Below are positions 47,802-60,407 of a stretch of 64,000 bases of DNA, in pieces; the first letter of the stretch is position 1; each line of letters starts with the position of its first letter. The DNA lies in the NCBI GenBank assembly GCA_037367405.1, contig JAZKJV010010622.1:558001-622000 (forward strand), read 5' to 3'. The DNA is from Ottelia alismoides. Taxonomy: Eukaryota; Streptophyta; Magnoliopsida; Alismatales; Hydrocharitaceae. A program made the position numbers and the translations under genes. The notes beneath the pieces are model-generated. The model was given only the letters and a program-made list of their open reading frames with translations, was not told the origin of the DNA and ran no database searches.

Positions 47802-49298
47802 AATGGATCTTGGTTAATGATGTTCAGGTGCCTAGGATTTTTAACAGAAGAAATCTTAATTGTTTTAGATCAAGAAAGGAGAGTGATGGTACAAGTGTGT
47901 GGTTTTTGATATTTGAGCTCGGTTCATGCACACCAATGCAAACACAAATCAAATCCCAAGTTCACCAACTCACACAATGAAGCTGGAAGAGTTCGGCAAA
48001 TTATCTTTTCAGTTTTATTTGGTGATAAATTCAATATTGAAAAATAGTTAGCGAGTTGTTAGGTGCCGAAAAGTTTCTTAAAGACTGGCTTGAATTCTTT
48101 CGACTAGTTGCATCAACTTTCAGCCAGTATGGATGTAAGTACAGACCATAAAATAGCTGCCCGTGTTACTTAAGGATAGAGCCTTACATAGTGTCCTTTA
48201 AACCACACACTCCGCTAAAGAAATCCGGATTGTTTATCGTCTATCCGTAGATCCACACTGATAAGTAGCTAATCATTTTTATAGAATCAGTAGTCAATAT
48301 GAAAATTCAGATTTGGGCTCTAGCGTTAAGTGTCTTCTCTCGCTCACTCAAAAAAATTAATGAATCCAAGGTTGAGGTTACTCTCTGAAAAAAGTTCTTG
48401 ATTTTATGGATTAATTAAAGTTGGCTATATTTAGAAATCCCAATTTTAATTAGGTTATCACTGAAAAATTAGATGAGCACAAATGCATGTCTACCGTACA
48501 TCTTTTAAAATTATGTGACAAAATAGGAAGGAGAAATTCAGGAAAACCCGATGCACATGAAAAATGATGATGTATACTCAGATAGAAGACTTACAGTGAT
48601 TCCTCACGATCTCCATGTGGGATGCATTACAAGAATTAAAAATTATTATAAATGAATGCAAGCCGATGAAAACTGCACCTATCAGAAAGTTCTATTAGTT
48701 GGGATGAAATGAGTTTAAATTTTGACTAAGCTGAACAATCTAATGTGCGTCTAAATTAATGTGCATTATGGTCCTAGATTCTACGAGCATAAATAATAAA
48801 ATCATAGAAGCTCTAATAACCGTATGTGCATGTCTAACCTACGAACACTCAAGTCAGGCCCCACCCTCATTAGAGAGTGAAACAGGCCACGACACACCAT
48901 AGTAAAAGTTCAAGGTCTTTTTTACATACATGAGAGTCCAAATGGACACCGGTAGAAATGAGATATTGATTACAAAAATTAAAATTACAGAAAAATAAAC
49001 CCTAGACTCTACGCTCTCTCATGATTTGACTCGATCTTAATTTTAGTGCGGCTTTTCGGAATTCGATGAAGATGCGTCGGCTTTTAAAAACCGCTCCACG
49101 TACGCTGTTTACCTCGCACGAAAAATAAGAGAGAGAGTGTGTGTGTTTGTGTAAGAGAGTGACTCAAAAATAAGAAATAAAAATAGAAAATAAATGTTGA
49201 AAAAATTGAGAAATGTACAGTGGCACGTTTGGGGGTCAAACTACCTGAATGTGTGGAAAATATAGCAATGTTTTTTAGATAAAATCTAAGCTATTTGA
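47802..49298 (-). other. G1 5' leader
   Basis: Homologous to the G2 leader (15561-17109), including AGGCCCCACCCTCA near 48855 and a GAGAGAGAGTGTGTGTG run near 49131. No conserved open frame. Confidence 0.6.
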
Positions 49299-49317
49299 CT
49301 CTTCGGCTATGACGCCA
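49299..49317 (-). other. G1 primer binding site, tRNA-Asp, decayed
   Basis: CTCTTCGGCTATGACGCCA on the plus strand matches tRNA-Asp at 14 of 19 bases and lies two bases from the LTR, exactly as in G2. Confidence 0.7.
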
Positions 49318-49319
49318 TC

Positions 49320-52300
49320 TGACGAGTCCGAAAATGCCATATTTAATTTGTTTGAATTAAGCTTTAAAAATAATGATGAATGTGCCGTTGTAGGGCATTC
49401 GGAATCGATTAAACCACGAGAATCTGTCAATTTTTAATCGAAGTGGTTTTTATGTTTATTTTATATAGATAAGTCCCAAGGTCGAACTCAGGGAGGCAAT
49501 TGAACAACCTAGAATTTGTTTATCAACGTTTATGCATGGTTTTCGAGACGATATTTTTTTGGTAATTTTTATACAATTTGGGATGCAAAATGCAAATATG
49601 GTCAATTTTAAGGACTAGAAAAAAAATATCGATCAAACAATGTTTGAAATATGAAACTCGACCGAGATGTCAACTATGATGAAATGAATGTAGTATAATT
49701 TTTTTTGGAATTTTTGGATGCAAGATAAATAATTTATGAATTGATGAATGAAAACACAATGAATTTCAATAATTTATTATAATAAATATTAAACCTAATT
49801 ATTTTCAAGGGATAAAATTATCAAAGATCTATCACTTGGTGGTTGATCTCAGAAAAATCCTAAACCTTAAAAATACGAGATTTAATACCTACTAAAAATT
49901 AAAGTTAAAGATTGAAATATGCAAAATAATTTTTATAGAGCAAATCATGAATGCAAATGCAATTATTTTTTGGCACAATATAATATACAAATAATTCTAC
50001 AATCCGTGAATTTTTGACAATTTTTCGAGCAATGGTTAATTACTTATGAATTTCCAAGCTCAAAATGGGTAAAATATGCAATTTTCCACAAAATTATTAA
50101 TCATTAATTAATCACTGAACACAAAAATGTGACAAACATGTCATTATGTAGAGAATTAATTGTAGAAAAAATGCCTATTTTTAATAAAAAAAATGATGCA
50201 ATATAGTTGTTCAAAATAAAGAGGGACAGGGGTCTGCTTGCAATTACAACAAATAAAATAGATTGCAGCACGGGGGCTAAAATGTAAATACATATACCCC
50301 TAGGGGCATTTCTACAAAAATCCCAAGCAATCACGTTCTAGTCACGTGACCCTTGAGCGGCGGGGGGCGGTTGGTATCTGGCGGAAAGTCAGGGCTCTTG
50401 TGTAAAATACCTACCTCGTACTGCATATTACATGACAAGGGGGTCTTCTGGTAATTTGGTGATCCTCTGAAGTCTTGTGTGTAAATTCTCCGCTCCCCCA
50501 CGTGCGAGGCGCATGCTCAGGGATATCTCAGTAAATAAGGGAATGGTTGGGGGCTTCGATGTAATTAACCTCCTCTCGTACATGCATGTCACGTGAGGTA
50601 GGTGGGGGTTATTCTCATACGTTCCCTCCTCCATGTATCGCGCATGTGAAGATGGCCTCGGGCCGCGAGCCCAGTGCTCTACAGTGGTTCGTTGATCCAC
50701 CGACCAAACTCAGAGAGCAGAGAGGATGGAGGAGAAAGCCCTGGCGTCAGAAGGTGGTGCAGCATCTACGGGAGTGGTTGTCAGAGCTCGAGGAACGATG
50801 GAGTGTTGTCTCTGGCGGTGTAGCACTTCAACGTTGATGGTAATGGAGGTGGTCTAGTAGAGGTGTGATCGAAGGCGTCTACGATGATGATGGATCCTGG
50901 AGTGAGCGTTGGGTGGTGCAGGGAATCCTCGTTGATGCTGAAGGCGGTAAAGGAAAGCAGATGGTGGATGCGAAAATCATCGATGTTGAGCATTGGAGTA
51001 TCGGTGGAGATGTTGATGAAGTAGAGCTGGTGGAAGAGCATAGCTCTAGAGGGATGGTGGATGAAGGGATGTGATGGTGGAATCGCGTTGCTCAATGGCA
51101 AGCAGAAGAGGTCGGAGTGGAGCTCGAATGTTAAGGACATGAGCAACGATCCCTAGTGGCTCAGATCTCGTCAGGAAAGAAGAGGGGGTCAGGATGTCAC
51201 CACCGACCTCCTCTTATATTGAAGTAGCTAGCGTATGATGTTGATCGAGGGGGCGGCTGAGTTGTATAAGCAACGAGTGGCAGGTCTGGAGGTGGCAGGA
51301 GATCGATAAGGATCTCATCGCAGATGCGATGTCAGGGCAGCGCGGTGAAATTGGAGAGACGGCGGCCGATGGCGAGATTTGCGGGGGATTTAATATGGGG
51401 AGATATTGGGTGATGGCCGAGATCCGCAGGGGAATTGATTGGGGGAGATATTGGGTGATAGCCGAGATCCACGGTTGGCCAGAAGAAAAAGATCGGATAT
51501 GGGGATCTTGGTGTTTGGATTCGAGGATGGAGCGAGAAGGTGCGCACGAAGATGGAAGGTGGAGGAGGGTGGGTATTAGCGGGCGGCGCCGGCGATTTCA
51601 GATGGGGCAACAGCCGATTTGGGAAAGTGGAAGGGAGGAAGATGAAGAAGCGGACGTCCGATTAGCAGAGATCGGACGGCCCAGATGCTGTCATGTGGCA
51701 ATGCTTTATTTTTTATTTTCTTTTTTTATTCTTTTCATAAAACGAATTTAAAAAACTCGAAAATGGGTGCCATGTGGTGGCTAGAGGAGCGGTCATATGG
51801 CACCACCAGAAAAAATCGAAAATAAATTGTAAATATATATAAATAAATAGCAAATGACCTCGGATCCAAAAAGTTTCTTCATGAAAGTTGCTCTCGGCGA
51901 GATCTACAACTTTCATGAAGAAATCAAAATTAAAATATATTATTTGCATAATGTGATATTTTTGGGGTCGTCCCATGTACATAGAATACCCTGATTTTTG
52001 GTGTTTATAAATTTTTTTATTTTTAAATCAAAATCCGAAAAATTATGATAAAACCCCATATAGATATTTAAACATTAATCTATTTTTTTTGTTTTTTTAT
52101 AATTAAGAAGAAGAAATAAAATAGAACATGAAAACTACAACTTTTGTACAGACAGTTAGTGAAGACTCGAACTTAGTTAGTTTCCTTGATTTCAAGCTCA
52201 TTTTGATATTGAATTTTTACGCATTTAATAAAAATTTTATCAAAGAAAATAAGTAAAAAAGAAAAAAAATGAACCAATTATGTACATAAGATAATAGGCC

Positions 52301-52544
52301 AAGATTAGGTAAAATACAAATTGTACAAAAGAGGAGTAAAACCCAACTTCCACATATGAGCACTGATTTACTTGAACTTGGTCTTATTTTAAAGGTAATT
52401 CAATGTACATTAGTTCAAAAGTGAGTAGGATAAAATTGGACACTGGATGAGGAAGATATCAAGGTTTGAATTTTTAAGTTTAGTCTGAGAATCCTGTAAT
52501 TAGGTTTTGAGTTTTTGGTCCACTCTATATAGGTTAGTGATTTT
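49320..52544 (-). repeat. G1 5' LTR, inner part
   Basis: Starts TGACGAGTCCG and aligns with 2251-4338 and then 20207-21310. It is uninterrupted at the G2 insertion point. GC-rich frames at 50586-51146 and 51329-51751 are not conserved with the other LTR. Broken by C3 at 52544, resuming at 62867. Confidence 0.88.
52540..52544. repeat. C3 target-site duplication, left copy
   Basis: ATTTT, repeated at 62862-62866 after the LTR end ATATCCTTCA. Confidence 0.8.
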
Positions 52545-54189
52545 TGTTGGACATGTGAGCCCACGGCGAGCCATTATGCAATAAATGTTATTGCAAATAT
52601 CATTCCCTGATCTGAAATGAAGAATAAATAATTTGTATAATAGGTCCCTCTGTACAATTAGGGTTATGTACCATGGCTATCTTAATGATCATACAGCTGT
52701 TGATTCAATTATTGAATCATAGAGGCTGGTGCTTGGATGAATATCTAAAGAGTTAGATTGAGGACTCATCAAGCACCGTCAAATGATTGTTGAGATGTGA
52801 TCTCCAGCCTGAGTAGGAGATGGCAATCCTTTCTCACATAGGCTGATATCTGACCGACCTCTTGATGCAGGTCCTCTGCATAGGAATAGAGATTCGGAGG
52901 TGTCAGATTAGTTAGGTCAATGGGTTGACTTAACGAGATCGAGATAACCTAAGTCCTATGTTGAATGCTGTCACAGCATAGGCACGCATCCTCTGACCGG
53001 AGACAGATGTATTGCTATATGTCTGAGTATGTACATTTGACAGACCAATAGGTTGATGACCTAACCAAGGTCTATACACCGGCGCGTTGGTGTGCATATA
53101 AGGGCATATGAGTAATACGATCTCTCAAAGGGATCATACAGGTTCACTACTGAACCGGGAGACATGAGCTCACTCATGAGATATTGGGAAGAATCAAATT
53201 CCGTGCACGGTCGTCTCGCTTTGGAAGCTTGACTGAATTTGTAGGTTTGATATATACTTTTGGAAAGTATATGATCAAGACCTAGGTATGATATATGCTT
53301 TTGGAAAGTATATGATCGATACCAAATCCCAATGATCAAATGAGAAACTTAGTGATCAAACCCTGAAGAAGATAGTGTAAAATAGATCTTGATCTTCGGG
53401 TTGACCATGGGTCTTCCAGTATGCAGGATGTACAGGTATTGGGAATACCTGAGGGTGATGTGATCATAAACGATTGTATATCCATGACGCTTCCATTCCG
53501 AGGGAGTGATGAAACAGGTCTGGATTTTAGTGACTCCTTTTAGTAGAGAAGCGATCCGGTCTTAGTCCAAGTGTTGGACATTGGTCTGAATGAGATTCAG
53601 ATTCAATGAGAAGATTGGATTTGCGGTCTTGATTTAATCAAGCATCTGTGGGAGGAACGTAAGATCTGGATTTGAGATAAGATCTCAACATCCAAGTCAC
53701 TATACGTGGAATAATACAATCGCCCTGTCCTTATCTCCAAGTATCTGCGGAGAAAGCACATTATTCTTGAAAGGGTTCAAGAATAATTCTTTTGATGAAA
53801 TATCCAAGCAAGGACTTGATGATTAAATGTGATTTAATTATCAAGCTTGAATATGAATATGATTCATATTGTGAAAATGATTATCAAGGATTAAGAGAAT
53901 GTGGATAACACTATCCATGATATATGTGTGTTATAAATATGATTTATAATATACATATGTATGAGAGAGAATTTATGTAAATAGCATTTGTTAATTAATA
54001 ATGTGGATTGGATTCACATTTGTTAATTAATTAGAAATGCAATTTACTAACTAGTTTGGGTTGTGAATATGATTCACACAATATTCAATGGCATGATTGA
54101 AATATTCACAAATTAATTTGGAATTATTTTGGTGAATATTTATTGTAATTAATTAAGGAATAATAAGATAAATAAAATGGAGCAAATAA

Positions 54190-54236
54190 CCACCTCTAGA
54201 GGTGGCGTCACCCATGAATGGTTCATGGGTGACGCC
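54190..54236. repeat. paired perfect palindromes in C3 5' LTR
   Basis: CCACCTCTAGAGGTGG (54190-54205) is a perfect 16-bp palindrome. It overlaps the start of a perfect 15-bp inverted repeat: GGCGTCACCCATGAA (54204-54218) and its reverse complement (54222-54236) with loop TGG. The same lies at 62053-62099 in the 3' LTR. It sits about 190 bp upstream of the TATA box. Confidence 0.9.
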
Positions 54237-54422
54237 TTCCCTTTTTAGGAGGTTGGTTAGCTCCATTTGATTTATCATATTATCTCTTAGTTAATTTATA
54301 TTTAAATTGATGTTGTTGTTTTTTAATCAACAACAAATCATAGCCATTGATTTATCATGGACCAAGCATAGCCCTTGGATCCATGTGTCCCATGGATTGA
54401 GATCCATTGGATCCTAAACTAG

Positions 54423-54430
54423 TATAAAAG
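54423..54430 (+). promoter_or_regulatory. TATA box of C3 5' LTR
   Basis: TATAAAAG followed by a G-rich and then CT-rich stretch, an ordinary plant core promoter layout. Repeated at 62286-62293. Confidence 0.75.
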
Positions 54431-55000
54431 GAGGGCTAGGGTAGCCTCTCCAAGGTACATCATTAAGAGTTGTGCAAGGTTACAACTCTCTCTCTCTTTC
54501 TCATTCTCGCCCTCTCTCTTTCTCTTCTCCATCAAGTGGCCGTCCACTTTGTGTTGAGAAAGGAGAGACTCTCGGTTTTCGCCTTCGACGACTCATGAAT
54601 CTCCATCTTCCTTGGAGTTGCTTACTCTAAAGGAAGACGACGGATTTCGTTTGACGAAATCGGGGGAGCCATCGCCTGGATCTTCATCGAGGATTGCGGG
54701 AAGGAACGTGACTCATCATCACGCCCGCAAGTGCGTTCTTCGTGGATCGGACTTAAGATAGGAGGATCTCTACTTTGGGATCTCGCGATCACAACCACGC
54801 TTCAAGAGGTATTCCTTGTACTTTGTGGTTTGATGAAACGATCCGAGAAGTGTTCTCGTGATCATGTGGTTTCATCTTTAAAGTTAAAAATTTTTAATTT
54901 CCGCTGCATCTAGCATCTAGTACGACTAGTTGCTCCGATTGCATACGATGCGATCGACACGCTTCCGTGATGCGCTTAAGGATTCACAATATCCTTCAAG

Positions 55001-55013
55001 TGGTATCGGAGCC
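55001..55013 (+). other. C3 primer binding site, tRNA-Met
   Basis: TGGTATCGGAGCC, one change from TGGTATCAGAGCC, two bases after the LTR. Confidence 0.88.
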
Positions 55014-57120
55014 ATAGGTCGAATAAGGTTTTGGATATGATCCATAGACCTTAAGACGATTTGGTTCTTGAAAGGGTTGCGAAATTTTTGCTGCATTTCA
55101 ATTTTCGCACCTCTGTAAAATTGAATTTTTCGGCTCTGTTTAAAATGCTTAAACCACGAAATTTTCAATTGGATTTTGTTCCCCATTAAACAAGGAAACC
55201 ATAGGACTTGAGTTTACTAAATTTGGACTTTATTTGCTCAAGATATGGCTTTTTGAATATGACTATATTCACTGTTGCGGGAACTGCGGATTTGAACGTA
55301 ATTAATGAGATGATTACGGTTTTAATCCGCCTTGAAATGCGTGAATTATCACTTGGGTTCTTTAATAAATCAAATAGGCAATCTTTGGAAACTGAGTTTG
55401 CAATTTTTGGATTTAAATTGATCAAGATATGTTAATTTTAGTGATTGGGGGTCACTGCTGGAAATTGACATTTTTGATCTTGAACCTTGTGATATGTCAT
55501 TCAATTATCATGATGAAAATTAATTGTTAATTTTCTGGAATAATTAGTGATAAATATTTGTGAAATATTTAAAGAAATAATTATTTCATTGAATGACACT
55601 TGCCTAAACTACAATGATGAGATATTAGATCTTGATCATTGTTTCATCAACAAACATTGCTTTCATGAAAACAATAGTTTATCCTACAATAGTTGTAGGA
55701 CAACTTTTACATGAAAAACCCTTTTGCTTGAATAGCATTGGGGATTTGTCTAGCGAATCTCCTTATAATCAAAAATGTTTTGATTTATATTATATGGTAT
55801 AATTTTCGGTTGAAGAACCGATGAACATCTCAAAGTACATGATGGTCTATCTGGTATTATCCTTTCCCGAGGCGGATGTGGTGCCTAGTCGGAGAGCATT
55901 GGGGTCGCGGGTTGCAACGTATGTGGTCCGTCCCACTCTCGTCGGTACTGGCCATGACAGCGGGTAGGTACTGTATAATACCGGAGACAGACAATATGTA
56001 TTTTTCTAATTATTAAAATTCGAATAATACGTATTTTGAGAATATACCTACTATTCAAGTAAAAGACATTTTTGTTGATGATTGGATTAATAATTAATTT
56101 AATGTGATTAAATTAATTATATCCAATAAACACTCTATTTTGAATAGATGTGTATTTCCCTTGGAAGAATTAATTATGTGAATATGATTCATGATAATTA
56201 ATTACAATTTGAATATGAGGTGGAGGATCACATAAGTGACATCCATGGTCTCCCATCAAGGCGAAGGGTTCCGTCGCCAGGGATTGTATGTAGGAGACGC
56301 CTGTCCGAAGTGACAGATCCTATATGCAAGCGCATCTGGATCGGGCTCTTTGCTTCTCGAAAGAGTAAGTCCGTATGCGTAGTGACCCCAATATCGAGTC
56401 CTCATATTATTGGGGCGATATTGGATTGCGCATAGCGAGTTCTAATCCTGTTGACGGTTGGTTCAATTAGCAACGGGTCAACATCATCTTAGGGGTGGTG
56501 GGCCCGGGTGTTAAAGACCGAATTGGGAATGCAAGTTGGACTTGCAAGGCGGAATGAGTTCCCGCTTCTTTTTATTGGAGTCGTAAGTTCTCATATTATT
56601 GGGATGCGACAAAGATAGGAAAGGAGATCCCAGATCTTGCTAGAGATATAATGGTAAGAATATCTCTTACATTGAAAGTAATTAAGGGAATGAACTTTCA
56701 GTGTTGACAAGGCAAGACAACTTTGATATAAAAATTCCTAAATCAAAGTAAAACATGTATATATAATATATATACACTTATGCAAATTTCTTATTTCAGA
56801 TAATCCATCATTAAACCCACTCAATGTTATACTCAATAATAACCAGTAAAATATCTTGGATTGGACTCATGATCCAGATATTGTACTTGCAATTGGACAC
56901 ATAATGTATGTGGTTGCAATGTGCAAGTTTCCTCAACATAATGAGGAATGACAATTAAATAAGACAATAAGACATCACCTTAGGGTTTGTATGTCTCTAT
57001 AGTCTTGATCTTTCATCGAATGTACTTTGGAAGTGACATGTCGATGGTGATCGTAATTGTCAAATAATCCTTATAAAATAAAAGAAGATATTTTGGCATA
57101 CATATGTTCTCTAGACATTT
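55014..57120 (+). other. C3 leader
   Basis: About 2.1 kb homologous to the C1 leader. Conserved non-coding blocks include ACTGGCCATGACAGCGGGTA (near 55947) and a GGTGGTGGGCCCGGGTGTTA-like block near 56496. No shared open frame. A 64-base run around 55610-55700 has no counterpart in C1. Confidence 0.6.
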
Positions 57121-58080
57121 AATCATGAATGACATGGTTCTCTGCATTGTGCAGAATGGTGGCTCGAAAGAGATGATGTATTCAAAATGTTTGAATACCT
57201 ACCTGAACCTAAGTCTCCATGAGTTAAGATGAATGTAGATATGATGAGTGTCATCATTCTACTATCTATACTCAAGTCATTCATGAAGCTTTATGATATT
57301 CATATTGTATGAATTTAATGAAGCATGTATAAATGTTGAAATGCTCTTACATTGAATTCTTTTGAATTTAACATAAGAGATCCTTAGTCTTAAGCAATGG
57401 TTGTTTATAGATTAAGAGAGTGCAGTGGAAGCATGGGTCAGACCCAAGTAAGAAGGAAAGTCAAAGAGTTGACCTACTTCTGTGACTTCCATATGACATC
57501 CAAAGAGTTGGATGAATGTCAATACTGCAATAAGTTGATGTGTTGATAGTATGACTATCAAGTCTGTCTAAATTCCTTAGTGAAGGACTCAGATAGAGCA
57601 TCAGAATAATCTACATAAATCATTGACTCTGACTTTCTTATTTCATAAGATAACGTCTGATAATTGTATCCCAATCTTCAAGTGATATTTGCAATTGGTT
57701 GCATATACATATTAGAAGATTAGAAATTTGATCTTAAGGTTTAGTAGTCATCAACATGGATATTGATGTAATTGTTGCAGCAGTCTCTATTGGATAGATA
57801 GACTTCATATTCTCAGTGGGAGAGCCCTTAGTCTTAGAGAATGTCTCTATGACCTAGATAGTAGAGTACACTCATTGTTTGTTTCCAAAAATTGGAAATA
57901 AACATGAACTCTGAGATAGAACTTTCATAAAGAGTTATGATGGAAATATTTCAGATAGTAATCTAACATCTAGTGGACTCCACAAAATTAGAAAATTAAT
58001 GAATGGTTCATTAAGATTTCTAATACTGAAAATTAAACCTTATAAGATCAATAGGAGGATGAAGATCATTTGACAATGAT
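57120..58080 (+). pseudogene. C3 gag remnant
   Basis: A zinc-knuckle-like ECQYCNK block near 57513-57536 is followed by TGA TAG (57544-57549), as in C1 and C2. Upstream, YEFNEACINVEMLLH (near 57310) may be the Gag tail. Too decayed for a firm call. Confidence 0.4.
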
Positions 58081-58570
58081 CTGGCATCAAGCCTTGGACA
58101 TTTGTCTATTGATTTGATCAATAGACTAGTAAGATATGAAACTTTAGAATGTCTAAAAAATTTCAAATCTTACATACTTGTGAATATTGTATTCAAAGTA
58201 AGAATGTCCAATACACCCTTCTCAGAGAATGGTGTTAGATGCCGAGGTATTCAAGGTCTCATACATATTGATGTATGTAGATCATCTATATCATAGTAAA
58301 CATTATGGATATGTGATATCTATTGATGATTATGTATGATATGAGATTTCTTCTCTTCACCTGAGAAACCTTTGAAATGTTCAAAGATTTCACAATTTTG
58401 GTTTAGAATCAAAATTTGAAGAAAGATGAAATGAATTTTATCTAACCTAGGTAGCTTGTACCTATTAGATAAAATTCAAAGAATACCTTATGGAGATATG
58501 AATATCATTTCTATCTCACTCCTCCTAATACACCTAAACTCAATGGAGTTGTAGGGAGATACAATTGGAT
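58080..58570 (+). pseudogene. C3 integrase remnant
   Basis: A frame of 64 codons (58102-58296) holds MSIDLINRLVRYETLECLK and GIQGLIHIDVCRSS, matching the copia preintegrase to integrase-core transition. The DDY block follows near 58325, and the PP-TP block near 58527 is out of frame. Confidence 0.75.
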
Positions 58571-59039
58571 CATGTGTGACATGATTTGATCAATGATTAA
58601 TTTTAGCATAATTTCCTCTTAGTTTCCTGGTATATATGTGTAGTAGAGACTACAATATATATCTTAATAAGGTTCCATACATGTAAGTTGGAATCTAGCA
58701 CTTGAGAGTGCTGCTTCATTAGGAAAATAAAGTATGGTATTGGATACCTACTTTATGACCTTGAGATTCTTAAAAGATCTCATCTCTGAGAATGTGATTC
58801 TTGGAGGATTGAGACTCTTGAGAATCAAGATGAAAATGAAGTGTAGGAACTCATTTAATCTTGAGAAGATAATGCAGCTCCTAAAAATTGGAAACTTAAA
58901 GGATAATTAAAGATGAAACATTAATACCTCTTCAAATGAGTTTGAGGATGTATTCCATGTGTCAGCCAAGTCTGAAAATGATCGGACTTCATGTGATGAA
59001 GCTCCTAAGGATCATGACATGGAATGATGGATATTAGCA

Positions 59040-59695
59040 ATAAAGTCTAAAGTAGACTTCATATACAAGTGTTGTATATGGACCCTCGAGGATCCACCTA
59101 CAAGGGTTAGACCCATTAAGGTGTAAATGGATCTTCAAGAAAAGAGGGAACCTGATGAGAAGGTAGAGACCTTCAAAGCACGATTTGTAGCCATTAGCTA
59201 CACATCGAAAGAGAAGACATTGCTTGCAATGAGACTTGCTCTGCGGTAACCATGCTTAAAATCATCATATTGCTAACCTTATCTACACAACTTGACTATT
59301 GCATCTTCAGGATGTAATTCAAGATTGCATTCCTCTAAGAATACCTCTCTGAGGATATTCACATGAAGTAGCCCTAGGGCTTCATGGTTGAGGAAAGCAA
59401 TGTGAAAGCTAACGAAATCCATCTATGGACTCAAATAAGCTTTTTGTAGTAAAAACATCAGATTTGATGAAATCATAAGTGTTATGATTTCAGATAGAAT
59501 CTTGATGCACCATGTGAAGCTTAGTGGGAGTGCCATTGTGTTCATCATGCTAAATGTAGATAATATCCTAATCATTTGGAATGATATAAGGATGATAATA
59601 AGTGTTTTATGATCCGGCTATTCCATACCTTGAGATATGATCTCAAGAACACCTCTTAGATCTTAGTTCTGAAGGAGTTCAGAAGCAAAGAAAAG
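59040..59695 (+). pseudogene. C3 reverse transcriptase remnant
   Basis: ETFKARFVAISYT (59167-59203) matches the RT entry motif. TAA (59315-59317) replaces the catalytic Asp position before FKIAFL. RFDEI (near 59470) and a CAPCEA-like block follow. The GAAAAGAGGG junction (near 59689-59698) is the site where C2 entered C1. Confidence 0.78.
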
Positions 59696-60397
59696 AGGGT
59701 ATTGGGACTGTCACATTTGTAGTACACCTTGGACATATTCCATTCCTGGAAATTCCAAGAAAGGCTTCCTTCCTTGAGATTTGGTACTGACCTATCTAAA
59801 GGAATAGCACCTCAAAGAGTTGAGGAAGTGAATGCTAGAACTGCTTGCACTTGTGCATCAGTTACGAGAAGCTTAGTGTATGCTTGATGTGTACAAAAGC
59901 CAGATATCTGCCATGCAGTGGGAGTAGTAAACTGTTACTAATCCTACAGAGAAAACACTTGATTGCAGTAATAACGATATCTTCAAAGATGAGAAGGCTA
60001 TAGAGATAGTGATCTCTAAGTCTTATCTTCAAGAAATTAAGATTTTTAGATGGAAATCTAAAAGGTCTTAACTGCGAATACCGTAGGAGATAGTGATCTC
60101 CAGGAATAAGGGTATTCTGGTAAGGATTATGGAAATACTGGTTATAATAGTTATTAAGCAATAGTGTCAAAGACACTATAACTGCTTTGACTAGATTGAG
60201 TATTGGTTGCATTAGATGCAACATTCGCATTGGATGCGAGCACTGTTACCTAGGGATATGCAAGTGCCGTAAAAGGACTTGGCATAGTCTTTTGGGAACA
60301 GAGTGACTGATCAGCTTACCTAGCTATTTCTAAATAGCCTATGATTGTCACATGAGTGAGGGTTTAAATGATTAGCCCATTAATGGCTCTTTGGGCT
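59696..60397 (+). pseudogene. C3 3' pol (RT end and RNase H) remnant
   Basis: Homologous to C1 40741-41449. CVQKPDICHAVGVVNC (about 59890-59940) matches the copia TRPDICHAVG motif well. The RNase H part further on is broken by stops. Confidence 0.7.
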
Positions 60398-60407
60398 AGT
60401 GGGAGAT
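60398..60407 (+). other. C3 polypurine tract
   Basis: AGTGGGAGAT abutting the 3' LTR start TGTTGG. Confidence 0.9.

Larger units (their letters stand above)
52545..54998 (+). repeat. C3 5' LTR
   Basis: Begins TGTTGGACATGTGAGCCC and ends ATATCCTTCA. Contains two adjacent perfect palindromes (54190-54236), TATAAAAG at 54423-54430 and a CT-rich stretch near 54487. A minus frame at 53061-53339 is repeated exactly in the other LTR simply because the LTRs are near-identical; it has no domain. Confidence 0.95.

Noticed and set aside
53061..53339. Identical 92-codon minus frames at 53061 and 60924
   Set aside because: The identity only reflects the near-identical C3 LTRs. No domain or start context.
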